64,000 bases of DNA from Dehalococcoidia bacterium. Its GTDB lineage: Bacteria; Chloroflexota; Dehalococcoidia; Lucifugimonadales; UBA1123. Of this stretch, positions 55,182 through 63,048 are shown piece by piece (position 1 is the stretch's first letter; each line of letters starts with the position of its first letter). The position numbers were made by a program, and so were the translations under genes. The stretch lies in the NCBI GenBank assembly GCA_009838465.1, contig VXRN01000033.1, forward strand, positions 11,044 through 75,043, read 5' to 3'. The notes below the pieces were generated by a model. It made no database searches. It was not told where the DNA came from and saw only the letters and a list, made by a program, of their open reading frames with translations.

Positions 55182-56363
55182 ATGATAACCATTCCAGACA
55201 GAGTGCGAAGTGTGGCTATGCCGCCAATTGACGCGCTCAATACTCACATGAGCCGGATGAACGCGGAAGGTGGCGACGTAATCAGTCTTGGCCAGAGTGT
55301 TCCGTTCTTCGGCCCGCCGCATCAGATGCTGGATGCCGTACGAGACGCGATAGACAACTTCGGGCCGCGTCTGCACACCTACGGACCTGACGCGGGCATA
55401 CCTGAACTCCGTCATGCGCTCGCACGAAAACTCCGAGAGTTCAACCGGGTGTCATTCGATCCAGACACCCAGCTGGTTGTCACACCCGGCTCCAACCAAG
55501 CATTCATGGTTGCCATGACGACCATCCTGGAACAGGGCGACGAGGTCGCAATCGCCTCGCCTTACTATTTCAATCACCACATGGCAATCGAACTCTGCGG
55601 CGGTGTGGTCAGGGAGATTCAACTCCGTGAGGAAGACGGCTTTCAGATGACGATGGAAGACGTGGAGGAGGCGCTGACCGAACGTACCAGGGCCGTAGTC
55701 ATCATATCTCCCAACAACCCGACCGGCACCGTCTATCGTGCTGAGGAGATAGCGACTATCACTCGCGAATTGACCGAACGCGGCATCTACATCATCTGTG
55801 ACGACGCCTACGAGGTCTTCTGCTACGACGGGGCGCGACACACCAGCGTGGCGGGACTTTCGGGCTACGTTGATAATGTGATCACGCTCGGTAGCCTGTC
55901 CAAGACGTTCGGCATGACGGGCTGGCGGATAGGCTACATTGCGGCGAGCGCTGAGCTATGCCGCCAGGCATTGAAGGTGCAGGACGCGATGGCTATCTGC
56001 GCCCCTATCATCTCCCAGGTGGCTGCCACCGCCGCCCTGGAGCAGATGCCTGAGTACCCGCTGAGCATGATATCCGAACTCGACGAGAGGCGCAGAGTGT
56101 TGGAAGCCGCCCTCGACAAGATTCCCGTACTTCATTGGAACAAGACGGACGGCGCGCTCTTCGCGATGGTCGGGGCCGACGTAGCGGGAGAGGATAGGGA
56201 GCTGGCTTGGGAACTGCTGGACAGAGCGCAGGTGCTTACCGTGCCGGGAAGCGCGTTCGGAGCGCAGTGGGGAGGATTCCTGAGGATTTCCTACGGCTGT
56301 TCGCCAAGAGACCGTTACGAAGAGGCGCTGTCGCGGCTGGTCGAGTATTTTGAGCGACTTTGA
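55182..56363 (+). CDS. Class I/II PLP-dependent aminotransferase
   Basis: A 393-residue fold-type I aminotransferase. IISPNNPTGTVYRAEEI and ICDDAYEVFCYDG are the cofactor contacts, and the PLP lysine is in LGSLSKTFGMTGWRIGYIAAS. The C-terminal LTVPGSAFGAQWGGFLRISYGCSP has the substrate-carboxylate arginine. Aspartate, aromatic or kynurenine-type substrates are all possible. AGGGG lies before the ATG. It is monocistronic and ends at a bidirectional terminator shared with the coxS-coxM genes. Confidence 0.9.
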   Translation: MITIPDRVRSVAMPPIDALNTHMSRMNAEGGDVISLGQSVPFFGPPHQMLDAVRDAIDNFGPRLHTYGPDAGIPELRHALARKLREFNRVSFDPDTQLVVTPGSNQAFMVAMTTILEQGDEVAIASPYYFNHHMAIELCGGVVREIQLREEDGFQMTMEDVEEALTERTRAVVIISPNNPTGTVYRAEEIATITRELTERGIYIICDDAYEVFCYDGARHTSVAGLSGYVDNVITLGSLSKTFGMTGWRIGYIAASAELCRQALKVQDAMAICAPIISQVAATAALEQMPEYPLSMISELDERRRVLEAALDKIPVLHWNKTDGALFAMVGADVAGEDRELAWELLDRAQVLTVPGSAFGAQWGGFLRISYGCSPRDRYEEALSRLVEYFERL

Positions 56364-56442
56364 GGCGTGCCGTATCAGTGAAGATGTCCATCTGTTGGCT
56401 CCCGACGACAGATTCGACGCCGGCACTGTCCGAGAGTATAGC

Positions 56443-56475
56443 AAAACAGGGGCCGACCTCAATCGCCCCTGTTTA
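56443..56475. terminator. Bidirectional intrinsic terminator
   Basis: A 10-bp perfect stem (AAACAGGGGC 56444-56453 and GCCCCTGTTT 56465-56474) with an 11-base loop lies between the convergent aminotransferase and coxM genes. On the minus strand the stem is followed by TTTTGC, on the plus strand by TTTAAC, so both genes may use it. Confidence 0.8.
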
Positions 56476-56499
56476 ACTTGTCGTGGAATTTTCGTGTCG

Positions 56500-57366
56500 T
56501 TAGCTGGTCGCGCGTTCCACCGCTGAGCGAATAGCGCGCAAGGCGAATACCTTCGTCAGGTGTTCGCGGTATTCGGCGGATGCGTGGATGTCCTCGTTGA
56601 GTTCGATTCCGTCGGTAGCGTGTCCGGCGGCGCTGAATATGGCCGCGTCGTCCAGTGAACTTCCCGCCAGCCTGCTCTCGGATTCCTCCGCGCGAGAGGC
56701 GCTTGCGCCCGCTCCGGTGACCCCGATTCGCGCCGAAGTGCAGTTGCCGTCGTCGTCAACCGACACGACGGCCGCCACTCCTACTATCGCGTAGTGGGAC
56801 GCCTTGTTCGCCATCTTCGCATAGGCGGCCCCTGTATTGGAGCCCAGCGACGGGATACGAATCTCAGTGACTATTTCGTCAGGCTGGAGGGCGGTAGTGA
56901 AGAGATCTATGAAGAAGTCGTCTGCCGAAATGATCCGCTCACCCCCACTGGAGGTTGCGACGATCTCCGCGTTCAGAGCTATGGCCACTGCGGGGAGATC
57001 GCCCGCCGGGTCTGCGTGGGCAAGGCTTCCGCCTATCGTGCCCATATTTCGCACCTGCGGATCGGCGACACTTGCAGCCGCCTCTCCGAGCACCGCGGCA
57101 TTGGAGGCCACTGCGTCCGAGGTGGCGAGTTCGTTGTACGTGGTCATCGCGCCAATGGCGAGGCCGCCGTTTGACTCGTTGATGTAGCTGAGTCCACCGA
57201 CCTTGCCCAGGTCGACCAGAGCGCCGGGAGCGGCGAGACCCGTCTTCATCATAGGTATGAGGCTATGTCCGCCCGCAAGAATCTTGGCGTCGTCGTCGCC
57301 GCTTAGAAGATTGAGCGCTTCTTCCACACTGGAAGGCGCGTGGTAGTCGAATTTGGCTGCTGCCAT
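56500..57366 (-). CDS. coxM: CO/xanthine-dehydrogenase-type FAD subunit (medium subunit)
   Basis: A 288-residue FAD-binding subunit of the molybdenum hydroxylase family. FDYHAPSSVEEALNLLSG, AKILAGGHSLIPMMKTGLAAPGALVDL and NMGTIGGSLAHADPAGDLPAVAIAL are the FAD-domain signatures. IPSLGSNTGAAYAKMANKASHYAIVGVAA lies in the C-terminal half. It transfers electrons from the iron-sulfur subunit to the acceptor. AGGAGG lies before the ATG. coxS is upstream in the same unit; no large subunit is present. Confidence 0.92.
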   Translation of the reverse strand: MAAAKFDYHAPSSVEEALNLLSGDDDAKILAGGHSLIPMMKTGLAAPGALVDLGKVGGLSYINESNGGLAIGAMTTYNELATSDAVASNAAVLGEAAASVADPQVRNMGTIGGSLAHADPAGDLPAVAIALNAEIVATSSGGERIISADDFFIDLFTTALQPDEIVTEIRIPSLGSNTGAAYAKMANKASHYAIVGVAAVVSVDDDGNCTSARIGVTGAGASASRAEESESRLAGSSLDDAAIFSAAGHATDGIELNEDIHASAEYREHLTKVFALRAIRSAVERATS

Positions 57367-57451
57367 ATCTAGTTTCGCCTCCTGGTCGAGTTAAACTCGT
57401 CCCTGACTTATCTGTCGGTCGCTTTGGTCACAAGCGCCAAGGCCGCCAAGG

Positions 57452-57922
57452 CTATGACGACATCTTGTCCGCAGCGTACTGGACCGCCTTGACTATGTTG
57501 TGATAGCCCGTGCAGCGACAGAAATTGCCGGCGAGACCATGCCTGATCTCGGCCTCGGACGGGTTCGGATTCTTCTGGAGAAGATCGTTGGCGGACATAA
57601 TCATGCCCGGCGTGCAGAAGCCGCACTGAAGGCCATGCATCTCCCAGAATCCTTCCTGGAGCGGGTGCAGGTCGCCATTCGACGCAAGACCCTCAATTGT
57701 GGTCACTTCCCCACCGTCGGCCTGAACCGCAAAGAGCGTGCAGGACTTAACCGCGGCCCCGTTCAGGGATATCGTACATGCCCCGCAGTTTGAAGTGTCG
57801 CAGCCGACGTGGGTTCCGGTCAGGTTGAGAACATCGCGTATATACTCGACGAGTAGCAAGCGCGGCTCTACTTCAGATGTATGTGTTGTGCCATTGACAG
57901 TTACAGAAATCTCGCGTCCCAT
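57452..57922 (-). CDS. coxS: (2Fe-2S)-binding small subunit of a molybdenum hydroxylase
   Basis: A 156-residue protein with two [2Fe-2S] clusters. The ferredoxin-like domain has [26 protein letters not shown]; the helical domain has [15 protein letters not shown] and [16 protein letters not shown]. It belongs to the CoxS family. GGAGGG lies before the ATG. coxM follows after 85 bases; the order small-medium is unusual, because most loci place the large subunit at the end. Without it the specific substrate cannot be known. Confidence 0.94.
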   Translation of the reverse strand: MGREISVTVNGTTHTSEVEPRLLLVEYIRDVLNLTGTHVGCDTSNCGACTISLNGAAVKSCTLFAVQADGGEVTTIEGLASNGDLHPLQEGFWEMHGLQCGFCTPGMIMSANDLLQKNPNPSEAEIRHGLAGNFCRCTGYHNIVKAVQYAADKMSS

Positions 57923-58147
57923 ATAAAACCCTCCGGCTTATCGTGGTTATTGCGAATGGCCTCTCGCGAGGCAAGCGGATTATATCAGCAATTTTGACGT
58001 TAGGCTACAAGGCATCCGGCAGGAGTTAATTGCACAAGTACAAAATTATTCCCAAAAAGGTCACAATTCTCCTTTAGACCTGCGAATCGCCATGCTAGCA
58101 TCCTGAAACTTGGGGAATTAAGAATTGAATAACTTGAACCAGAAGAC

Positions 58148-58711
58148 GTGACGACTCGCATAAGCGGCGGCGTATATCGGGGACGCACACTCAGGACGCC
58201 GCCAGCCAGTGGTCTGAGACCCACGTCGGAACGGGTACGGGCGGCGCTGTTCTCGATAATCGGGAGGGAGGCGGTGGAAGGAATGAGAGTGGCTGATCTC
58301 TACGCGGGCACCGGAGCGCTGGGGCTGGAAGCCCTGAGCAGAGGCGCAGCCTGGGTGAGTTTCGTGGAGAGGAACGGAAGGCTCTGCTCAGCTATCCGGG
58401 ATCACCTCGAACTGCTGGGGCTAGGCTGTCGGGCCGAGGTACGCCGAGGAGCGGTTCTCAGAACTATCGAGTCGCTGCCGGGCGGATACGACCTGGTAAT
58501 GGCCGACCCCCCCTACGATTCCGATGAGTTGGCGGGCCTGGTGGATGCGTTACAGTCGCCGAGACTGCTGAATACGGGCGGACTGGTAGTACTGGAACAT
58601 AGGTCGGATGAGGAAGAAGAGTACGCGTCCGGGAGATTCTCGCTGAGAGCTTCCAGGACGTATGGAGACACGAGAATAACGATTTTAGCGGCCGGAGATG
58701 TGCATGGCTAG
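58148..58711 (+). CDS. rsmD: 16S rRNA (guanine(966)-N(2))-methyltransferase RsmD
   Basis: A 187-residue SAM-dependent methyltransferase. TRISGGVYRGRTLRTPPASGLRPTSERVRAALFSII is the RsmD N-terminus. VADLYAGTGALGLEALSRGA binds SAM, and MADPPYDSDEL holds the DPPY catalytic motif. It methylates G966 of 16S rRNA in assembled 30S subunits. The start is GTG. It overlaps coaD by 8 bases, the common rsmD-coaD order. Confidence 0.94.
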   Translation: MTTRISGGVYRGRTLRTPPASGLRPTSERVRAALFSIIGREAVEGMRVADLYAGTGALGLEALSRGAAWVSFVERNGRLCSAIRDHLELLGLGCRAEVRRGAVLRTIESLPGGYDLVMADPPYDSDELAGLVDALQSPRLLNTGGLVVLEHRSDEEEEYASGRFSLRASRTYGDTRITILAAGDVHG

Positions 58712-59186
58712 AGCGATATATCCGGGGAGTTTCGACCCCGCTCACAATGGACATATTGATATTGCGAGGCGGGCGGCGAAGGTTTTCGACGAGTTAGTAA
58801 TTGCCGTTTACAAGTCTCCGCCGACGAAGAGTCTGATGTTTTCGACCGAGGAGCGTGTCGAGTTGTTCGCCGAAGCGGTGAAGGACGTGCCGAATATCAG
58901 CGTGGTGCCGTTTACAGGGCTGGCCCCAACGGTGGCGCGAGATAATGGGGCACAGTTCATCGTTCGGGGGTTGAGGGCAGGATTTGATTTCGAAACGGAG
59001 TTCGAGATGGCGCTGATGTGGAGACACGTGGCGCCGGACATAGACGTTGTTTGCATAATGAGTTCGCTGGACTATCAATTCGTGTACTCGAGCAGAATTA
59101 AGGAGGTCGCGTCATTGGGCGCGGATATATCCGCACTGGTGCCACCCCATATCGGGGAAGCACTGGCATGCAAATTGAATAACTAG
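58704..59186 (+). CDS. coaD: Phosphopantetheine adenylyltransferase CoaD
   Basis: A 160-residue nucleotidyltransferase. ARAIYPGSFDPAHNGHIDIARRA contains the HxGH-type HNGH motif, and SSLDYQFVYSSRIKEVASLG holds the second nucleotide motif. It makes dephospho-CoA from phosphopantetheine and ATP. Two ATGs are in frame at 58698 and 58704; GGAG touching the first and 6 bases before the second favours 58704. It overlaps rsmD and is 53 bases before the coiled-coil gene. Confidence 0.96.
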   Translation: MARAIYPGSFDPAHNGHIDIARRAAKVFDELVIAVYKSPPTKSLMFSTEERVELFAEAVKDVPNISVVPFTGLAPTVARDNGAQFIVRGLRAGFDFETEFEMALMWRHVAPDIDVVCIMSSLDYQFVYSSRIKEVASLGADISALVPPHIGEALACKLNN

Positions 59187-59239
59187 ATTAAACCGGACAA
59201 ACAGACACCGACAATTCCGATCAAAAAGGAGGGACGAGG

Positions 59240-59848
59240 GTGGATTTCGAACAAGCACTACAGGAGTTGCAGCAGCTATATGCCAGTAGCAGCCGCGTAC
59301 CCGGATTCGGGCGCAAGGTCATGGTGGACGCGGACACGTTCACCAGCGTGATAAACAACCTTCAGATGGCGATGCCAGCCGACGTCCAGGAGGCGCGCGA
59401 GGTTCTTCGGCAGAAGGACAGCATCCTCAACCAGGCTTACCTGGAGGCCCAAAGGGTGAGGTCCACGGTGGAGGATGAGGTTGCGTCTCACATAGCGGCG
59501 GCGACGCGTGAGCACCAGGAGAAGGTGTCGGATTCGGAGGTGCTGAAGGCGGCGGAGGCCCAGGGCGTGAAGATCAGGGATGATGCGATGTCGAGCTCCG
59601 AGGAGATCGTGCAGGACGCTCAGCGCAAGGCGTATGCAATCGTATCGGAGGCGGAGGACATTGCCGCGAGCCGTCGCGACGGCGCGGACCAGTATTCGAG
59701 GGAGGTGCTCTTCAGCCTTGAGGAGCAGCTTTCGGAAGTGCTGGGGCAGATTCGCAGGGGCATTGACACGCTGAAGCCCAGCCTGGAGGCACCTATCCCG
59801 CACAACAATCACAACGACTACAGCAACGTAGGGGTCAACATCCAGTAG
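59240..59848 (+). CDS. Coiled-coil protein next to coaD (DivIVA-like)
   Basis: A 202-residue protein with a GTG start after AGGAGGGACGAGG. A short N-terminal domain (FEQALQELQQLYASSSRVPGFGRKVMVDADTFTSVINNLQMAMPADVQEAREVL) resembles the proteins encoded after coaD in other Chloroflexota. A long charged helix of about 110 residues follows (REVLRQKDSILNQAYLEAQRV ... SAEEIVQDAQRK-type), with heptad periodicity. DivIVA-type polar or envelope scaffolding is possible but not shown. It has no membrane span. Confidence 0.65.
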   Translation: MDFEQALQELQQLYASSSRVPGFGRKVMVDADTFTSVINNLQMAMPADVQEAREVLRQKDSILNQAYLEAQRVRSTVEDEVASHIAAATREHQEKVSDSEVLKAAEAQGVKIRDDAMSSSEEIVQDAQRKAYAIVSEAEDIAASRRDGADQYSREVLFSLEEQLSEVLGQIRRGIDTLKPSLEAPIPHNNHNDYSNVGVNIQ

Positions 59849-59862
59849 AACCCTGGGGGGCT

Positions 59863-59902
59863 CACCCCCATCCTAACCTTCCCCCATCAAGGGGGAAGGG
59901 AC
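59863..59902 (+). repeat. 40-bp direct repeat, copy A
   Basis: The sequence begins CACCCCCATCC and contains CCTTCCCCCATCAAGGGGGAAGG, an 8-bp palindrome with a 3-base gap in CTTCCCCC/GGGGGAAG. It is identical to copy B at 60035-60074. It follows the coiled-coil gene by 14 bases. Confidence 0.9.
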
Positions 59903-60034
59903 TTTAGGAGCTTAGTCAACACGGTCGCTGCCCGTAGCCCCGCCCCGAATACGGGCGAAGGCAGCGGCGTTCTATAAAGGCGTTCCAGCCGCGGGCTTTG
60001 GAAGGGATAGGGTTGCTACTCGCACTTGCGATTC

Positions 60035-60074
60035 CACCCCCATCCTAACCTTCCCCCATCAAGGGGGAAGGGAC
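60035..60074 (+). repeat. 40-bp direct repeat, copy B
   Basis: It is identical to copy A (59863-59902) over 40 bases, with start-to-start spacing of 172. The two copies flank an unrelated GC-rich segment (59903-60034) with no ORF. This is a dispersed repeat rather than a tandem array. Confidence 0.9.
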
Positions 60075-60085
60075 CACTTACCTAA

Positions 60086-60120
60086 CACCCTAGCCCTCTC
60101 CCTGAGGGAGAGGGGCTGGT
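60086..60120 (+). repeat. Palindrome CCCTCTCCC-type
   Basis: CACCCTAGCCCTCTCCCTGA with GGGAGAGGGGCTGGT forms a near-perfect hairpin (CCCTCTCCC pairs with GGGAGAGGG). It shares that core with 32317-32337 and lies at the convergent end of arsM. Confidence 0.75.
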
Positions 60121-60139
60121 ATCGAGGGAAATGGCTTCC

Positions 60140-60925
60140 TTAGTTTGCAGCAGGCTTGAACGCCTTTATGTTCATGCTGTGTATGCCTGCGCGCCAGTCA
60201 ACTTGGGACTTCCAGGGAGTGTCGGAGACGATCTGGATGTCGGTGAAGCCGGCGTCTCGGATGCGCCCGAGGTACACGTCCTTCATTTCGGTTCCCGCGA
60301 GACACGATACCCAGTTGTCGGTGTCCTCGGCCTCTTCCTGTGGGATCTCGGCGACCCTGACGAGGTCGGAGACCATGAGGCGTCCACCCGGCCTGAGAAT
60401 CCTGAATGCCTCGGCGAATACGAGGTCCTTATCCGGCACGAGATTGATGACGCAGTTGGAGATGATGGCGTCGGTGGAGTCGTTATCGAGGGGCGTGTCT
60501 TCCATCTCGGCGAGGTGGAATTCTACGTAGCCGAGTCCGAGTTTGCTGGCGTTGCTCCTGGCGAGGTCTATCATGTCCTCGGTCATGTCAATGCCGATCA
60601 CCCTACCCGTCTCTCCGACGGCCTTGGCGGCGATGAAGCAGTCTATCCCGCCGCCGCTCCCGAAGTCCACGACAGTCTCGCCGGGCTGTAACGTGCCGAT
60701 GGCGTGGGGGTTTCCGCATCCGGCTGAGGCGGCGAGGGCCTCGGCGGGGAGGCCATCGGTTGAGGTGGCGTCGTAGAAGGTGGCTACAACGTCATCCTCG
60801 CCGTCGGACCCACAGCAGTCGGTAGCGCAACAGTCGTCGGCGGTGGCGGTGGCTGACTCCCTGGCAAGAGCGCCGTATCTTTCGCGGACTACTTCTTTGA
60901 TTTGGGTTTCGTCTAGCAGGGTCAT
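60140..60925 (-). CDS. arsM: Arsenite methyltransferase
   Basis: A 261-residue SAM-dependent methyltransferase. The N-terminal cysteine cluster DDCCATDCCGSDGED lies near residue 30. ASAGCGNPHAIGTLQPGETVVDFGSGGGIDCFIAA holds the SAM motif. The family's conserved cysteines are in SAGCGNP, IISNCVINLVPD and NWVSCLAGTEM. It methylates arsenite to volatile or less toxic forms. The frame extends to 60970, but the ATG at 60925, with GGAG 9 bases upstream, gives MTLLDETQIKEV. No arsR or arsenite pump is adjacent. Confidence 0.9.
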   Translation of the reverse strand: MTLLDETQIKEVVRERYGALARESATATADDCCATDCCGSDGEDDVVATFYDATSTDGLPAEALAASAGCGNPHAIGTLQPGETVVDFGSGGGIDCFIAAKAVGETGRVIGIDMTEDMIDLARSNASKLGLGYVEFHLAEMEDTPLDNDSTDAIISNCVINLVPDKDLVFAEAFRILRPGGRLMVSDLVRVAEIPQEEAEDTDNWVSCLAGTEMKDVYLGRIRDAGFTDIQIVSDTPWKSQVDWRAGIHSMNIKAFKPAAN

Positions 60926-60970
60926 GTCGGACATCTCCAGTCTTGGTATTTCATCATCGGCCAACGGCAA

Positions 60971-61388
60971 TCTTCATAATTCTGGGTTTATCTTGTGCTG
61001 GGGCCGCTGCTGGGAGGCTGCTGGCAACCTACAGGAGACGATTCCCTGAAGGCTGGGCCTGTATTTATCCTGCATTTGGCTGTATTTCCCAGTTCAGAGA
61101 GTTTTTTCGGGAGCCGGCTCGGTGATTGATTTACCTGGGTTTATATAATTGTTCATTTGTTCGGTTACGGAGATATTATAGCATTACACTGGGGGGATGG
61201 GAAGGGATGGAGTACGGTTACCGCAACCGCTACTTTTCGTTTGCCATCCCTAATGAATCGCATGATGCGTACCTGGTGGAGTTTAGATTGTTCTTGCCAC
61301 AGAGTATGTTTGTTTCGGACTGGATTTTCTACTACTTCATCCGTACAATCGCGCCACTTCACAGCCCACCCATAGAGGAGCGCAGTCC
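60971..61388. other. 418-base intergenic region with no gene seen
   Basis: Between arsM and the MFS gene (divergent) the sequence is moderately AT-rich near 61080-61360. It holds small unreal ORFs only, no hairpin of note and no T-box or riboswitch signature. The promoters of both genes must lie here. GAGGAG at 61375-61380 is the ribosome binding site of the MFS gene. Confidence 0.5.
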
Positions 61389-62597
61389 TTGGAATCCGCA
61401 GAGGCGCCTGAGCAGGTACGGAACAGGCCCACTATCCTCGGAGTCATGTCCGCCGGGCATGGGGTAGCGCACCTGTATGACCAGGGTTTTCCGGTGCTGA
61501 TGCCGACCATCGCGTCGTACTTCGGGCTAAGTTCGTTCCAAGTATCCGTGCTTCTCGCGCTGAGATTCACCGGGTTCGGCGTAGTCAACATCGGCGGCGG
61601 GCTGGTCGTGGATATGCTCAAGCGACACTGGGGCGGGATGCTGGTCGGCTGCATGGTGTCGGCGAGCTTGTTCTTCGCACTGGTCGGGTCGGCCCCGAAC
61701 TACCTCGTTCTACTAATCATCGTGCCGGTGGTGAATATCCCCGGCGCGCTGTGGCACCTGCCGTCGGCGGCGTCGCTGTCGCAGATCTTCCCCGAAAGAC
61801 GCGGGTTCGCACTCGCGATACACGGCTTCGGAGCGAACCTGGGCAACCTGATCGGTCCGCTGACGGCAGCGTTTCTGCTGGAGCGGCTGGGATCGTGGCG
61901 GGGGGTGATGTTCATTTACGTCGGCCCGGCGCTGATCATGGGTGTGCTAGTGTGGATGTTTCTGAGGGACGTGGGCAACATCGGGGATGTGGAGTCGCGC
62001 AGTCTCAGGAGGCAGATGCGGGAGTCGGCGCAGATCTTACGCAGTCCGGTGGTGCTGCTCCTGGTCGGGTCGGCGATGCTGAGGGGAATAGGCCTGGACG
62101 CACTGTTCGCGTGGTCGCCGTTCTACCTGGAGGAGACGCTGGACAAGAGTCACCTGGACGCCGGCTTCCATTATGCGCTGTTGACCGGAATGGGAATCGC
62201 CTCGACTCCGGCGCTGGGATACCTGTCCGACAGGTTCGGACGGAAGATCGTGCTGGTTCCGGGGTTCGCGATTGCGGCGGGGCTGTCGTTCCTCACGGTC
62301 GGCGCGGGCGGCGGTCTGTGGCTGACGCTGGTTCTGGCGGGCACGGGCCTGTTCAGCTTCGCGCTCCACCAGATAGTCCAGGCGGCGGTGCTGGACGAGG
62401 TGGGACGAGGGACGGAGGCGACGGCGGTAGGGTTGATCTTCGGTCTGAACGGGATACTGGGGGCGGTGTCGCCGTTCCTTGCGTTCCTGGTGATAGAGAA
62501 CTTCGGCGGATACGGGTCGGTGTACTACTACTCGGGGATACTGACGCTGGTGGCGGGGGCGCTGATAATGATCGCGCCGATGCGTCGGAGGGGGTAA
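61389..62597 (+). CDS. Major facilitator superfamily transporter
   Basis: A 402-residue MFS protein with twelve predicted spans. GVMSAGHGVAHLYDQGFPVLMPTIASYFGLSSFQVSVLLALRFTGFG is typical of the bacterial sugar or fosmidomycin-resistance-like branch. IHGFGANLGNLIGPLTAAFLLERLGSWRG and LGYLSDRFGRKIVLVPGFAIAAG are the motif regions. The start is TTG, 8 bases after GAGGAG. It is followed by the aspartic-protease-like gene. The substrate is unknown. Confidence 0.87.
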   Translation: MESAEAPEQVRNRPTILGVMSAGHGVAHLYDQGFPVLMPTIASYFGLSSFQVSVLLALRFTGFGVVNIGGGLVVDMLKRHWGGMLVGCMVSASLFFALVGSAPNYLVLLIIVPVVNIPGALWHLPSAASLSQIFPERRGFALAIHGFGANLGNLIGPLTAAFLLERLGSWRGVMFIYVGPALIMGVLVWMFLRDVGNIGDVESRSLRRQMRESAQILRSPVVLLLVGSAMLRGIGLDALFAWSPFYLEETLDKSHLDAGFHYALLTGMGIASTPALGYLSDRFGRKIVLVPGFAIAAGLSFLTVGAGGGLWLTLVLAGTGLFSFALHQIVQAAVLDEVGRGTEATAVGLIFGLNGILGAVSPFLAFLVIENFGGYGSVYYYSGILTLVAGALIMIAPMRRRG

Positions 62598-62630
62598 AAT
62601 GGAAGATACTACGGAGTCTAGGATCTGGCA

Positions 62631-62987
62631 ATGGGAACTTTCAGCGTACAGATAGAAATTGGCGACGCCAACCGTGAGCGGTGGGTGTCTATGGATGCGC
62701 TGGTGGATACTGGCGCGACAATGACATCCGCGCCTGCGTCTCTATTCCAAGAGTTGGGTATAGAGCCTGTCTCAAAGCAACTCTTCGAGTTTGCTCAAGG
62801 TGAAGTGCGCCTTATGGATATAGGCTACACATGGGTGCGATTCGAGGAACAAGAAATACTGACTCAGGTTCTTTTCAATGAGGAAGGATCGCCTCCATTG
62901 CTTGGGGCAATTGCGCTTGAGAATGCTTTCATGGGTGTTGACCCTGTTGCGAAACGACTAATACCCGTGCGCGGTTTGATGATGTAG
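62631..62987 (+). CDS. Retropepsin-like aspartic protease family protein
   Basis: A 118-residue, single-domain protein. MDALVDTGATMTSAPASLFQELGI holds the catalytic D-T-G-A-T motif of clan AA proteases. LLGAIALENAFMGVDPVAKRLIPV is the C-terminal hydrophobic-Gly motif. Single-domain members act as dimers. The sequence between the MFS gene and this one is 33 bases. The 21-bp palindrome begins directly after its stop. Its substrate and partner are unknown, though a role with the palindrome and ATPase is possible. Confidence 0.8.
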   Translation: MGTFSVQIEIGDANRERWVSMDALVDTGATMTSAPASLFQELGIEPVSKQLFEFAQGEVRLMDIGYTWVRFEEQEILTQVLFNEEGSPPLLGAIALENAFMGVDPVAKRLIPVRGLMM

Positions 62988-63030
62988 GCTCTGCACAAAT
63001 TGAAAGTTCAACTTTCAATTTGTGCAGAGC
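62988..63030. repeat. Perfect 21-bp inverted repeat
   Basis: The arm GCTCTGCACAAATTGAAAGTT (first 20 bases given by positions 62988-63007) is matched by its exact complement at 63010-63030, around one central base at 63009. It starts at the base after the aspartic-protease-like stop and ends 18 bases before the ATPase start. No T tract follows. A cruciform, a transposon end or a binding site of the ATPase module are possibilities. Confidence 0.95.
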
Positions 63031-63048
63031 ACTTGATAAACTGACGCC

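Noticed and set aside
61126-61467. A 113-codon plus-strand open frame
   Set aside because: It overlaps the well-supported start of the MFS transporter and has no conserved motif.
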